A DNA stretch of 64,000 nt from Desulfovibrio sp. Huiquan2017 (GTDB lineage Bacteria; Desulfobacterota; Desulfovibrionia; Desulfovibrionales; Desulfovibrionaceae). The DNA is taken from positions 101,430-165,429 of the forward strand of contig NZ_JAFMPN010000012.1 of NCBI RefSeq assembly GCF_017351175.1. Reading direction: 5' to 3'. Of the stretch, positions 53,422 to 62,503 are shown in pieces. The first letter of the stretch is position 1. Each line of letters starts with the position of its first letter. Under the pieces are notes generated by a model. That model did not search any database and was not told where the DNA came from. It saw only the letters and a list, made by a program, of their open reading frames with translations. The position numbers were made by a program, and so were the translations under genes.

Positions 53422-54345
53422 ATGTTGAAAGTCGGAGTGGTCGGACTGGGCCGGATGGGCGGCATCCATCTGCGGAATTATACCGAGATGCCCGGAGTGG
53501 AAGTCGTCGGTGTGGTCGATGTGGACGCCAAGGCGCGAGAAGCGGTCGCCGCCCGGTTCGGCGTGCGGACCTTCGCCACCCTGGACGAGTTGTTGGCCTT
53601 TGAGCCGGACGCCGTGTCCGTGTGCGTGCCCACCTTTCTGCATCACGAAGCGGGCATGCGCCTCCTGGACCGGGGCGTCTCCGCGATCATCGAAAAGCCT
53701 CTGGCGGCGACCGCGGCCGAAGGCGCGGACCTGGTGGCCAAGGCCAGGGAAAAGGGCGCGACCCTCATGGTCGGCCATGTGGAGCGCTTCAACCCGGCCG
53801 TGGAGCGGGTCAAATCCCTGCTCGGCGATGACGTCATCTCCGTGCACATCGAGCGGGTCAGCCCATACCCGGTGCGCATTCAGGACGTGGGCGTGATCAA
53901 GGATCTCGGGTCCCACGACATCGACCTGATTCGGTACCTGACCGGCTCGGACTTCAAGTCCGTGCACGCGGTCGCTTCCGCCACCTTCGGAGAGCACGAG
54001 GACTCCGCCGTGATCACCGCCGAGATGGAAAACGGCATCCTGGCCCAGATCACCACCAACTGGGTGACGCCGTTCCGGGGCCGCCGGATCAGCGTGGCCT
54101 GCAAGTCCCGATTTGTGGCCGCCGATCTGATCGCCCAGAGCGTCACGGAATACTCGCCTTTTTCCGAGACCGAGAAGACCTACTCCGTGCGCGAGTGGCC
54201 GGTTGTGGCCCGCGAACCCATCAAGGCCGAGCTGATCGCCTTCCTGGACGCCCTGCGCAACAATACCCCGGCTCCCATTACCGGCGAGGACGGCCTTGAA
54301 GTGCTCAAGACTTTCGAGCGCATCTTCGACGGGTTGAACAAATAG
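53422..54345 (+). CDS. Gfo/Idh/MocA-family oxidoreductase
   Basis: A 307-residue NAD(P)-dependent sugar oxidoreductase. N-terminal Rossmann fold VGVVGLGRMGGIHLRNY, the EKP motif (IIEKPLAAT) with the catalytic Lys, and DLGSHDIDLIRYL with the conserved His are present. In bacteria with amino-linked acyl chains on lipid A a related enzyme (GnnA) oxidises UDP-GlcNAc at C3, so the lpxB neighbour makes that role attractive but unproven. GAGG lies 9 bases before the ATG. Confidence 0.9.
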   Translation: MLKVGVVGLGRMGGIHLRNYTEMPGVEVVGVVDVDAKAREAVAARFGVRTFATLDELLAFEPDAVSVCVPTFLHHEAGMRLLDRGVSAIIEKPLAATAAEGADLVAKAREKGATLMVGHVERFNPAVERVKSLLGDDVISVHIERVSPYPVRIQDVGVIKDLGSHDIDLIRYLTGSDFKSVHAVASATFGEHEDSAVITAEMENGILAQITTNWVTPFRGRRISVACKSRFVAADLIAQSVTEYSPFSETEKTYSVREWPVVAREPIKAELIAFLDALRNNTPAPITGEDGLEVLKTFERIFDGLNK

Positions 54346-54361
54346 CGCGTCTGCCATCCGC

Positions 54362-54404
54362 GACGAAAAAGGGCCGCTCCTTCGGGAGCGGCCCTTTTTC
54401 GTCG
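54362..54404. terminator. Strong bidirectional terminator
   Basis: GACGAAAAAGGGCCGCTCC / GGAGCGGCCCTTTTTCGTC stem with a short TTCG-type loop, just after the oxidoreductase gene. Confidence 0.9.
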
Positions 54405-54526
54405 TCGGTTTTCATCATTCCACGATCGGCCATCGGGTTTTTGCCGTCGCCGCACGGAGCGGGAACAACGGCCCGGGCCCATGGGGGCCGACGTCGTTTT
54501 GCGGAGAGAGAAGCGGGTGGGGGCCG

Positions 54527-55192
54527 TTACTTGCTGGCCACGGGAACCGGCATGGCCGGGGGCGTGCCGTCTTCCGGTTGGTTGACGCTGATGTAGTCCA
54601 CCACTTCGGCCAATCCGTTCACTTCCGAAGCGATGGCCAGGGCGGCGGTCTTCTGGCTGTAATCGGTGGTTCGGCCGATGAGGATGGCGTGACGGCGGAT
54701 GACCTCCACGCGGAGATCCGTGCCCTCAAGGCGCTTGGTCTCATCGAACCGCTCGGCCAGTTCTTTGTGCAGCAGTTCGTCGCGGGCCGCGTCGCTGGCG
54801 GCCTGTCTGGCCGGGGGAACGGGGTAGAATTTGCAGGTGATGGTCCGGATGCCTTCCACCGTGGCCGCCGTGCGGATGGCGTAGTCCGCCTGGTTGCGGC
54901 TGCTCACTTGGCCCACCAGGTAGGCCTTGGAGTCAATGACGTGGGCCGACAGGCGAATATCGTTCAGAGTGAACCGCTCGCGCAGACGGCGTTCCAACTG
55001 GGTGTCGCGGACGACGCTCAGCCCGCCGCCCTCCACCTTGTCGCGCGGCAGGTAGTCGTCGGCCATGACCATGGCGTCGTATCCGGTCATGGCTCCGCCC
55101 GCCACCTGCACTGCTGGGTAGAGTGCGCACCCGGCGAGGAGTGCGGAAAGGATGACGGCCAATGCCGTCTTGCACACGTTTTCGGACATCAT
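54527..55192 (-). CDS. BON-domain lipoprotein
   Basis: A 221-residue predicted lipoprotein with the lipidated Cys at 22 (LLAGC). Two BON-type repeats follow (VVRDTQLERRLRERFTLNDIRLSAHVIDSKAYLVGQVSSR and the later RVEVIRRHAILIGRTTDYSQK), as in OsmY/DolP proteins that bind anionic phospholipids and maintain the outer membrane. It is a single gene upstream of nothing obvious. Outer-membrane location is likely. Confidence 0.88.
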   Translation of the reverse strand: MMSENVCKTALAVILSALLAGCALYPAVQVAGGAMTGYDAMVMADDYLPRDKVEGGGLSVVRDTQLERRLRERFTLNDIRLSAHVIDSKAYLVGQVSSRNQADYAIRTAATVEGIRTITCKFYPVPPARQAASDAARDELLHKELAERFDETKRLEGTDLRVEVIRRHAILIGRTTDYSQKTAALAIASEVNGLAEVVDYISVNQPEDGTPPAMPVPVASK

Positions 55193-55245
55193 TGACTAGA
55201 GACTATAGTGGAATGTCTAGAACTTGTCTAATACTATCGAAGTGA

Positions 55246-56865
55246 TCATCCTTTGACGGCCAGGACATGGACGAGCCCCGCGATGGACTGTCGGTCCACG
55301 ACGTGGAATTCGGGCAGCCGGTCCCTGACGTCCTCCCAGCGGCTGGCGCGGATGACCAGAACGGCCTTGTCGTGCTTGGCCATTTCCTCGATGAGTTTCG
55401 AATAGTTGTCGTATTCTGGATAGTCGTGCCCGGCGTACCATGTGTAGATGCCGGAGTAGACACGAGCCGCGAAGGGCGCGTAGCCGCGTTCGATGTAGTC
55501 CTTGAGGATCAGGGCCTGGCGCCGGGGGCTCATGGCGTCGTCCAGGGAGGGGACGGCCAGCAATCCCACCGGGTATATCCAGAGGATCATGGACAGGGCG
55601 CAGGTCAGGAGCGCGGTGCGGAACCCCTTGGCGCGGACCATGACGACGGCCCCCCCGCCGAGGAGCAGCACGGCCGCGCAGAGGCCCATGCCATGCACGG
55701 GTACCGGGACCGGGATGAGGTCGCCGACCAGCAGCAGGGTTGCGCCGATGACGATCCACAGACCGCCCACCAGCGTCCACAGCCGCCGGGCGCGGGTTTC
55801 GTTCATGGTTCGCAGGGCGTCGGCGATGAGGACGGCCAGGGGCGGGAACATGGGCAGAACGTAAATGAAGACCTTGCCGGACAGGCTCGAAAGGAAGGCG
55901 AAGGTGGCCGCGAACATGATCCAGAGCAGGGTTTTGGGCCCGGCCTGACGGCGATTGCCCCACAGGTCGCCCCAGAAAAACGGGGAGAGGAGTTTTTGCA
56001 CCGGGGCCGCGAACACGGCCAGGCTCCACGGCAGCCAGGCCAGGGGGAAGGCCGCGAAATACCACCAGAACGGCTCCCGATGGTGGAAGGTGTGCGTGGC
56101 CCGCTCCAGGATCTGCTTGCCGAGCACGGTGTTGATCAGGAAATTCGGGCCTTCGGCCACGATCACGCCGGCCACCCAGGCGGCGAGCATGCCGAGCATG
56201 ACCAGCAGCCCCAGTCCCGTGCGCCGGGAAAAAAGGCGTTTGATTTCGCCCTTGAAGAGCAGGAACAGGGCGATGTTGATCAGGGGGAAGAGGAAACCGA
56301 GGGGCCCCTTGACCAGGGTGGCGGCCCCGGCCAGGGCGAATCCCCAGACCGGCCACCAGCCCTCCGTCTTGTCGGTGTAGGCCCGATAGAAGGCGGCGTG
56401 GCTCAGGATGATCAGGGCCGCGAACAGCAGGTCCATGCGCGAGTAGTGCAGCAGGGCCGCGACCATGAAGGAGGAGATCAGGATCAGGGAGGAGGCCAGG
56501 GACGTGGTGCGGTCGAACTTGAGGGTCCGGGCCAGGGTGTGGGCCGCGAACAGGAAGAACAGGCCGGAGCACGCCGCGCCCGCGAAGAAGACCGCCGGCG
56601 GGTCGAGCGGGGTCAGCTTGTCGATTAGCCAGAGAAACCAGAAATAGACCGGCGGTTTGTCCGGGTAGGCCTGGCCGTTCAGGGCCAGGACCATCCATTT
56701 TCCGCCCTCGGCCAGATTCCGGTAGGCGTCGGCGTAGCGGACCTCATCCGAGAACCACAGGGCGCGGTTGTTCAAGGTGAACCAGGTCTGAGCCAATACG
56801 GCCACGGTCATGGTCAGCCAAGGGTGATTTTCCAGGCGGGTCCAAAGGGTGCGGAGGGCGGTCAT
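55246..56865 (-). CDS. ArnT-like glycosyltransferase, GT39 family
   Basis: A 539-residue multi-pass inner-membrane protein of the ArnT/PMT family, which moves a sugar from undecaprenyl phosphate to lipid A or another periplasmic acceptor. The first periplasmic loop holds the acidic pair (FSDEVRYADAYRNLAEGG) and a KPP motif (YPDKPPVYFWFLW). About ten further helices follow. It starts one base after the PAP2 gene, so the two are translationally coupled. Whether the sugar is aminoarabinose or another is not predictable. Confidence 0.9.
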   Translation of the reverse strand: MTALRTLWTRLENHPWLTMTVAVLAQTWFTLNNRALWFSDEVRYADAYRNLAEGGKWMVLALNGQAYPDKPPVYFWFLWLIDKLTPLDPPAVFFAGAACSGLFFLFAAHTLARTLKFDRTTSLASSLILISSFMVAALLHYSRMDLLFAALIILSHAAFYRAYTDKTEGWWPVWGFALAGAATLVKGPLGFLFPLINIALFLLFKGEIKRLFSRRTGLGLLVMLGMLAAWVAGVIVAEGPNFLINTVLGKQILERATHTFHHREPFWWYFAAFPLAWLPWSLAVFAAPVQKLLSPFFWGDLWGNRRQAGPKTLLWIMFAATFAFLSSLSGKVFIYVLPMFPPLAVLIADALRTMNETRARRLWTLVGGLWIVIGATLLLVGDLIPVPVPVHGMGLCAAVLLLGGGAVVMVRAKGFRTALLTCALSMILWIYPVGLLAVPSLDDAMSPRRQALILKDYIERGYAPFAARVYSGIYTWYAGHDYPEYDNYSKLIEEMAKHDKAVLVIRASRWEDVRDRLPEFHVVDRQSIAGLVHVLAVKG

Positions 56866-56866
56866 G

Positions 56867-57487
56867 TCATGATCTCCTGAAAAGCGAGGACTCGGCGATG
56901 ATCACGGCGGCGAAGCCGCCCACGCTGCCGAGCAGCCAGCCGAAAAAGACGTCCGAAGGGTGATGCCAGCCGAGGTATACGCGCGAAAAGCCCACCAGGC
57001 CGAGGAACAGTCCGAGCAGCAGGCTGACGGCGAAGCGCCGGGCGCGCAGGGCCAGGGGCAGGGTCCAGCCGGTGATTTCAGTGGTGTGCCCCGAAGGCAG
57101 GGCTTCCTGGGCGGCGCGGCCGGACAGCGGCTCGTACCAGTTGCCCTGACCGGGCCGGGGCCTGCCGATGAGATATTTGGTGAAGTGCAAGGCCAGTCCC
57201 GCCACCACTCCCTGGACCACCAGCAGGACGAGGACGAAGCGCAGCCGTTCGCGGTTGCCGGATCGCCAGGAGGCCAGGAGCATGCCCGCATAGAAGAGAT
57301 AGAACAGGGGATTGCACCAGTCGGTGACGATCGTTAGGAACACCTTGAGCCCGGTGTGGGCCGCGCGGTGGTCCTTGAAGAACAGGGCGACCGCCCGCTC
57401 GTTGTCGAATCCGAACCAGAGCAGGGCCAGAACGACAAGCAGGGGCGCGGAGTAGAGCGCCCAATGTTTCAGGGAAGTGCAACGCAT
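56867..57487 (-). CDS. PAP2-superfamily membrane phosphatase
   Basis: A 206-residue phosphatase with about six helices and the three PAP2 motifs: KYLIGRPRP, PSGHT and SRVYLGWHHPSD. Such enzymes remove phosphate from undecaprenyl pyrophosphate or phosphatidate at the periplasmic side. Coupling with an ArnT-like gene suggests undecaprenyl-phosphate recycling or a lipid A phosphatase role. The start MRCTSLKHW at 57487 has normal spacing. Confidence 0.9.
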   Translation of the reverse strand: MRCTSLKHWALYSAPLLVVLALLWFGFDNERAVALFFKDHRAAHTGLKVFLTIVTDWCNPLFYLFYAGMLLASWRSGNRERLRFVLVLLVVQGVVAGLALHFTKYLIGRPRPGQGNWYEPLSGRAAQEALPSGHTTEITGWTLPLALRARRFAVSLLLGLFLGLVGFSRVYLGWHHPSDVFFGWLLGSVGGFAAVIIAESSLFRRS

Positions 57488-57539
57488 GCGGGTTTATAAG
57501 CCATCGGGAGAGCCCAGGCAAGCCGGGGCGCGGCGCGTC

Positions 57540-57737
57540 TCAGGACTCGCCGTCTCCATTGGCGGGATAAGGTTCGTGGGTGTAGCGGGCCCAGATCTCG
57601 GGGGTCGCCTTCAGTTCCTTGAGGATGTCGGTCAGGGCCTTGCCTTCCTGTTTCCAGTACTTGTCGGCGTTGTCCGAACATTCGAAAGGGATGACCAAGG
57701 TGCCGTCCTCGGTCAGGAAAGGTTTCTTTTCGTCCAT
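57540..57737 (-). CDS. Small hypothetical protein
   Basis: A 65-residue acidic protein, MDEKKPFLTEDGTLVIPF at the N-terminus, then a Trp/Tyr/Lys-rich helix (DKYWKQEGKALTDILKELKA). No domain recognised. It lies between the MAF gene and the PAP2 gene on the same strand with a good start context, and codon use fits the neighbours, so it is probably real. Function unknown. Confidence 0.65.
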   Translation of the reverse strand: MDEKKPFLTEDGTLVIPFECSDNADKYWKQEGKALTDILKELKATPEIWARYTHEPYPANGDGES

Positions 57738-57835
57738 GGCGGGGGACTATTTCACGGAACCGAGGCAAAGACAAGTGCCGGTTGTTCCGGGTGAATCGGC
57801 CGTGCCGACGGGATGTTGACGCCCCGCGCCCGGGA

Positions 57836-59605
57836 TCAGGCCACGGCCTGCTCGTCCTGCGACAGGCAGACTTTGCGGTCGATCTCGCGGACTTTTTTCA
57901 AGACGTTTTTGGCGATGCGCTTGAACTCGCCCAGGTCTTTGGCCTCGTAGGCGAATTTGGCCCGGGTCAATCCGGCCAGGTCGATGATCTCGTTGAACAG
58001 ATACGGGGAATAGAGCGGGTCCTGCTTGACGAACTGCTCCATCCGGCTCAGGGCCGCGTGGACGTCCTGCTGGTTGGCCTTGATGTTTCGGAACAACTTG
58101 CCGAGGTGTTTTTCCAGGTTGTGCATGGAGGTGGTCCACATGGGGGAGCGGGGCTCCATGCGCAGGGGCGGGACGTTGCGCCGACAAGCCGCGAGATCCC
58201 GCAGGAATCCCTCCACCGCGCCGGGAGCCGAGGCCAGGATGCCCTTGCCGTAGGCCGTGTCCACGTCCACCACTTTGGTGCCCTCGATGGGCACGCCGCC
58301 GCCGTAGAGGTTGAAGACGGGGAATTCGGACTGCTTGAGGTCCGCTTCCAGCTCTCGTTTGGCGGTCATGTACTGGACCGTGGTCAGGATTTCCTCGCCG
58401 TCCATGTTGCGCGTGGTCTGATGCCAGGGATGCCGTTTCTGCGAGGTGGTGAGGTTGTGGTGTCCGCCCGAATGGGACTTTCCGTTGATCCAGGCGTAGT
58501 CCTGCCCGGCCAGAAGCAAGTGGGAGACCCCGCAGTAGCGCAGGAAGCGCGACAGGGTGACCGAGACGTTGCCGCCCGCGTCCAGGACCAGGTCCCGCTC
58601 CTTGAGCACATAGGTGCCCACGCCGCCCACGGTCCACATGGGCAGGGTCGGTCCGGGGTAGCGCTTGAGGATCATGGGGTCGATCTTGGTGGAGTAGATC
58701 AGGGGCACGTCCTGGACGAAGTCGGGGTCCAGCCGTTCGAAGACCTTGAGCATGGACTTGTCGTAGTCGATGGCCGCGCACAGGTGCGGTTTGATGCCGA
58801 GCGTCTGAAGGGACGGAATGGTCTGGAGGGCGCAGGTGTAGAGCACGTGGCCCATTTTCTCCTTGAGCAGCGGCGCCATGGTTTCCAGCGACGGGCCCGC
58901 GCCGAGGATGACCGCGCCCACGCCTGCGGCCTTGCCCGCCACGGACTTGAGGCTGCCGTCGCGCATGGCCTTGGCGAAGTTGTCGATTTCGTTCTTGACC
59001 ATGACGTCCTGGCGGTGGCGCAGGGTGGACAGCTCCAGGGAGAAGTTTTCGAGCTTGTTCTTCAGCCAGGTGGACCACTGGGCGTATTCGGGTCCGAGCT
59101 GGCTACTGGGGATGTCCCGCTTCAGGTGGATCTGGCCGTAGATGAATTGCAGGTCGAGGTTGCGGATCACTTCGGACAGGAACCGTTCGTCCGGGACCAG
59201 CAGGTGGAACTTCTTGCATTCGAAGAAAGGCCGGTAGTCGGTCTGGCCCAGGCAGGCCAGCAGCATCTCGGAACGCGGTTCCAGGAGCATGACCTTGTGG
59301 GTGTCCGGGGTGTTGGACAGCACGTGATTGATGCCGTAGCCGAGGTTGCAGCCGACCACGAAAGTGGCCGAGGACTCGGCCTTGTCGGGATGAATCCAGT
59401 TGCCGTACAGCCCCTGGGGGGGCAGGGAAGCGAGCAGCCCCTGGTCGTTGTCCATCTTCCAGTCGAGCAGTCCGCCGTGGTTGACGAACAGCCGGGTCTT
59501 GAGCTTGTCCTCGTTGAACGGGCGGGTGGACAGCCACTGGAAAATGGGATTCCCGGTGCGTTGCAGGTATTCGATGTTGTCTTTCAGGAACGGGTACGGA
59601 TTCAT
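57836..59605 (-). CDS. Motility-associated (MAF) glycosyltransferase-like protein
   Basis: A 589-residue protein of the MAF/DUF115 family, whose members attach nonulosonic acids such as pseudaminic or legionaminic acid to flagellin. It has the N-terminal MAF domain (WLSTRPFNEDKLKTRLFVN, FVVGCNLGYGINHVL) and the 6-HMPK-like core with ILGAGPSLE and AAIDYDKSML. AGGA lies 6 bases before the ATG at 59605. No flagellin gene is in the window. The long open frame upstream is antisense to the cysteine synthase gene and is rejected. Confidence 0.88.
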   Translation of the reverse strand: MNPYPFLKDNIEYLQRTGNPIFQWLSTRPFNEDKLKTRLFVNHGGLLDWKMDNDQGLLASLPPQGLYGNWIHPDKAESSATFVVGCNLGYGINHVLSNTPDTHKVMLLEPRSEMLLACLGQTDYRPFFECKKFHLLVPDERFLSEVIRNLDLQFIYGQIHLKRDIPSSQLGPEYAQWSTWLKNKLENFSLELSTLRHRQDVMVKNEIDNFAKAMRDGSLKSVAGKAAGVGAVILGAGPSLETMAPLLKEKMGHVLYTCALQTIPSLQTLGIKPHLCAAIDYDKSMLKVFERLDPDFVQDVPLIYSTKIDPMILKRYPGPTLPMWTVGGVGTYVLKERDLVLDAGGNVSVTLSRFLRYCGVSHLLLAGQDYAWINGKSHSGGHHNLTTSQKRHPWHQTTRNMDGEEILTTVQYMTAKRELEADLKQSEFPVFNLYGGGVPIEGTKVVDVDTAYGKGILASAPGAVEGFLRDLAACRRNVPPLRMEPRSPMWTTSMHNLEKHLGKLFRNIKANQQDVHAALSRMEQFVKQDPLYSPYLFNEIIDLAGLTRAKFAYEAKDLGEFKRIAKNVLKKVREIDRKVCLSQDEQAVA

Positions 59606-59743
59606 GGCGCATCCTCGCATGCTCAAAAAATGGACGGTTCGACGAAGAAATGCAGATTGTATGCCAGTTGCGCCAAACCCCTTTTTGCCATAGGGTGCGG
59701 GCATTAATTCCGAACTCAACCCGCATGATTTCAAGGCGCTACG

Positions 59744-62023
59744 ATGAACAAGAACCTCCTTGAGCTGATTGGCGATACGCCGCTGGTGGAGATACGCCAC
59801 CTCAACCCCAATCCGAACGTCAGGATTTTGGCCAAGATCGAGAGTCAAAATCCCGGGGGGTCCATCAAGGACCGTGTGGCTGCCGCCATGATCGAGGCCG
59901 CCGAGGCCTCGGGCGAGCTGACGAAGGACAAGATCATCATTGAGGCCACCTCGGGCAATACCGGTGTGGGGCTGGCCATGGTCGCGGCCATCAAGGGATA
60001 CCGCATCAAGCTGCTCATGCCCGAAACGGCGAGCGAGGAGCGCAAGATGATCATGGCCGCCTACGGGGCGGAGCTGGAGCTGACCCCGGGCCATCTGGCC
60101 ACGGACGGGGCCATCGAACAGGCCTATCGCTACGCCCGCGAGGAGCCGGACAAGTATGTGCTCATGGACCAATACAACAACCCGGCATCCATCCGGGCGC
60201 ACTACATGGGGACCGGGCTGGAGATCTGGAACCAGACCGGCGGCGCGGTGACCCACTGCGTCATGACGCTGGGCACCTCGGGCACGGCCATGGGCATCGC
60301 GAAAAGGTTGCATGAGATGGGCGATGTGTACGTGGCCGCCGTGGAGCCCTACGCGGGGCACAAGATCCAGGGGCTCAAAAACATGCTCGAATCCTACCCG
60401 CCGGGTATTTACGACAAGACCGCCCTGGACGAAGTCCTGCGCGTGGAGGACGAGGACGCCTTCGAGAACTGCCGCAGGCTGGCCCGCATGGAGGGCATCT
60501 TCGCGGGCATGAGCTCGGGCGCGGCCCTGGGCGGGGCCCTGCAACTGGCCGAGCGGTTGGACAAGGGACTCGTCGTGGTCATTTTCCCGGATTCGGGTGA
60601 GCGTTACCTTTCCACCCACCTCTATCGGCGGCAGTCCGGCAGCGGGGTGACGATTTTCGATATGGCCACGGGCGCGGACAAGATGCTCCACACCGGGGCG
60701 GGCCTGGGCGCGTACACCATGGGCCCGAGCCTGGACAACCCGGACGGTCTGGATTCCTGGCGGCGGCTTGTGCTGCTCGACGTGTTCATCCGCCATCTGG
60801 CCGGGCGCGGCGTGGAGGCCGTGGGCGTGGCCGGGCTGACGGACATGGACGACCGTACTCTGGCGGCAGCCCGCGAAGCGGGAACGGATCGAACCTCCCT
60901 GGCCGAGGCGCGGCGCGAGGCCGTCCTGGCGCGTGGTCGGGCCATGGGGTTGTCCGCCGACCTGAAATTTCCCCTGTCGTCGGCCAGCAACGAGACCGCG
61001 CTCAATCTGTGCCGGAAGCTCCTGGGCAAGGGGCTGGCCTACGAGAAGCTGCGCAGCGTCTATTTCGATGTGTTCCGCGACAAGCGATACGGCGAGATCG
61101 GCACCGTGGACATGGACAAGGTGTCGGGCGGCCGCACCGTGGATCTGGACGCCTACGTCAAGGACAACCCGCTGGACTTCACGCTCCTCAAGCGCGCGTC
61201 GCTCATGGACCTGAAGCGCGGCGAGGTGTTGGAGACCCAATGGGGCAACGTGCGCCCGAGTTGGTTCCTGCAGCACGCGGCCATGGCCCTGGACGAGGCG
61301 GGCCGCACGGACGTCATGATCGGCTCGGACAAGCACCGCTTTCCGCATCTGGAGAACCTGCGGGCCATCTGGTCCACGGCCGGGCGCGAGGTTCAGGCGT
61401 GGATGGCCTGCCAGCAGACCTCTGACGCCGAGGGCGAGACCCTGGCCTCGGTGGCCGAAACCCTGGGCGGCTGGCGCGCGGCCCGGCTGTGGCTCCTGTC
61501 CGTGGCCGCCCGCAAGCAGCTTTGCGCCTCCGCCGACAATCTGGCCATGTGGGCGCGCAACTGGCGGCGCATTCAGGAATGCGCGGTGGCCCTGACACTG
61601 GCCCTGGACGCGCGCGGCGATACGGTTTCCACCGACGTCGAGCAGGCTGTCTTCGACCTCAAGGCGGCCTTCAGGGCGGCCATGGACGACGGCCTCAAGC
61701 TGCACCATTTCTGGCCCGCGCTGTTCAAATTCATCAAACAGGTCAATCTCTGGACTGGGGACGACCGGCTCACCGGCGCGGCCGCCCGGGTCTGCCTGGA
61801 CGAACTTAAGGCCATCGACGCCATCCTGGCCATCCTCGACCCGGCCCAGATGCCCGTGCTCCTGTCCGATCTCCCGGCCGAGGTCCAGGGCCTGGTGGCC
61901 GACCGCCAGAAGGCCCGCGAGGCCAAGGACTTCGCCCGATCCGACGAACTGCGCGACCGGATCGCGACGGCGGGCTTCCGGGTGGAAGACACCGGCGGCG
62001 TACCGCGAGTCTTCAACATATAG
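59744..62023 (+). CDS. Cysteine synthase fused to a degenerate cysteinyl-tRNA-synthetase-like domain
   Basis: A 759-residue fusion. Residues 1-~298 are an O-acetylserine sulfhydrylase: PLP Lys42 in GGSIKDR, SGNTG (70-74) and PDSGERYLST (282-291) are intact, so it should make cysteine. Residues ~300-759 follow CysRS: YTMGPS (324), LTDMDD (365), PLDFTLLK, WFLQHAAM (507) and FPHLEN (533), ending in the CysRS-type anticodon-domain tail. But HIGH is DGLDS, KMSKS is absent and the zinc Cys are replaced (Met in YTMGP, His in QHAAM), so aminoacylation is very unlikely. A terminator follows. Confidence 0.93.
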   Translation: MNKNLLELIGDTPLVEIRHLNPNPNVRILAKIESQNPGGSIKDRVAAAMIEAAEASGELTKDKIIIEATSGNTGVGLAMVAAIKGYRIKLLMPETASEERKMIMAAYGAELELTPGHLATDGAIEQAYRYAREEPDKYVLMDQYNNPASIRAHYMGTGLEIWNQTGGAVTHCVMTLGTSGTAMGIAKRLHEMGDVYVAAVEPYAGHKIQGLKNMLESYPPGIYDKTALDEVLRVEDEDAFENCRRLARMEGIFAGMSSGAALGGALQLAERLDKGLVVVIFPDSGERYLSTHLYRRQSGSGVTIFDMATGADKMLHTGAGLGAYTMGPSLDNPDGLDSWRRLVLLDVFIRHLAGRGVEAVGVAGLTDMDDRTLAAAREAGTDRTSLAEARREAVLARGRAMGLSADLKFPLSSASNETALNLCRKLLGKGLAYEKLRSVYFDVFRDKRYGEIGTVDMDKVSGGRTVDLDAYVKDNPLDFTLLKRASLMDLKRGEVLETQWGNVRPSWFLQHAAMALDEAGRTDVMIGSDKHRFPHLENLRAIWSTAGREVQAWMACQQTSDAEGETLASVAETLGGWRAARLWLLSVAARKQLCASADNLAMWARNWRRIQECAVALTLALDARGDTVSTDVEQAVFDLKAAFRAAMDDGLKLHHFWPALFKFIKQVNLWTGDDRLTGAAARVCLDELKAIDAILAILDPAQMPVLLSDLPAEVQGLVADRQKAREAKDFARSDELRDRIATAGFRVEDTGGVPRVFNI

Positions 62024-62045
62024 GAATCATTTACGATACGTGAAA

Positions 62046-62076
62046 AAAAAGGGCCGCCCGAAAGGTGGCCCTTTTT
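62046..62076 (+). terminator. Intrinsic terminator after the cysteine synthase fusion gene
   Basis: AAAAAGGGCCGCC / GGTGGCCCTTTTT stem with a five-base loop, two G-U pairs and a following C-T tract. A diverged copy of the whole segment lies at 62504-62575. Confidence 0.8.
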
Positions 62077-62123
62077 CTGTTTTGCCGGTACGGTGGCGGT
62101 AAAGATACGGAGGTCTTCATCCC

Positions 62124-62306
62124 ATGGCAGTCAACACGGACAGCATCCAGGCGGCATTGACGTACTTGAAACAGAAAGGCGTTTCGCAAGACTACATCCT
62201 GGCCTACATCGTGGCCCTGGAATCCGCCGGAGCCGGAAACGAAAACCCCTCCAGCGTCTTCAACACCATGCTCCGGGCGTTGGATGAGGCCAAGCCGTCC
62301 TCGTAG
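62124..62306 (+). CDS. Small hypothetical protein
   Basis: A 60-residue, mainly helical protein (SIQAALTYLKQKGVSQDYILAYIVALESAGAG). No domain recognised. GGAGGT lies about 9 bases before the ATG at 62124, supporting translation. It sits between the two diverged copies of the cysteine synthase gene's 3' end. Function unknown. Confidence 0.65.
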   Translation: MAVNTDSIQAALTYLKQKGVSQDYILAYIVALESAGAGNENPSSVFNTMLRALDEAKPSS

Positions 62307-62503
62307 GGGAGAGCCCTGGGCCGTTTTGGATTGTCAGTTACCTTGGTAGCGGGTGGACTTGCCAGTCGAACGAGTTTGAAGTCATGGACATCGTCCAGAC
62401 TGATTTGGCCCTCTCCTAGTGGGGAGTCTCTGTCCGAGGAGCGGCGCAATAGGATCGCCAGCGGGTTACCGTGTGGGAGACTTTGGTAGCCCTCTGAAGG
62501 TGG

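Noticed and set aside
57836..61708. A continuous minus-strand frame of 1290 codons, including a part antisense to the cysteine synthase fusion gene
   Set aside because: Only the part from 59605 downward is protein-like (MAF). The rest is a low-complexity shadow of a GC-rich gene on the other strand.
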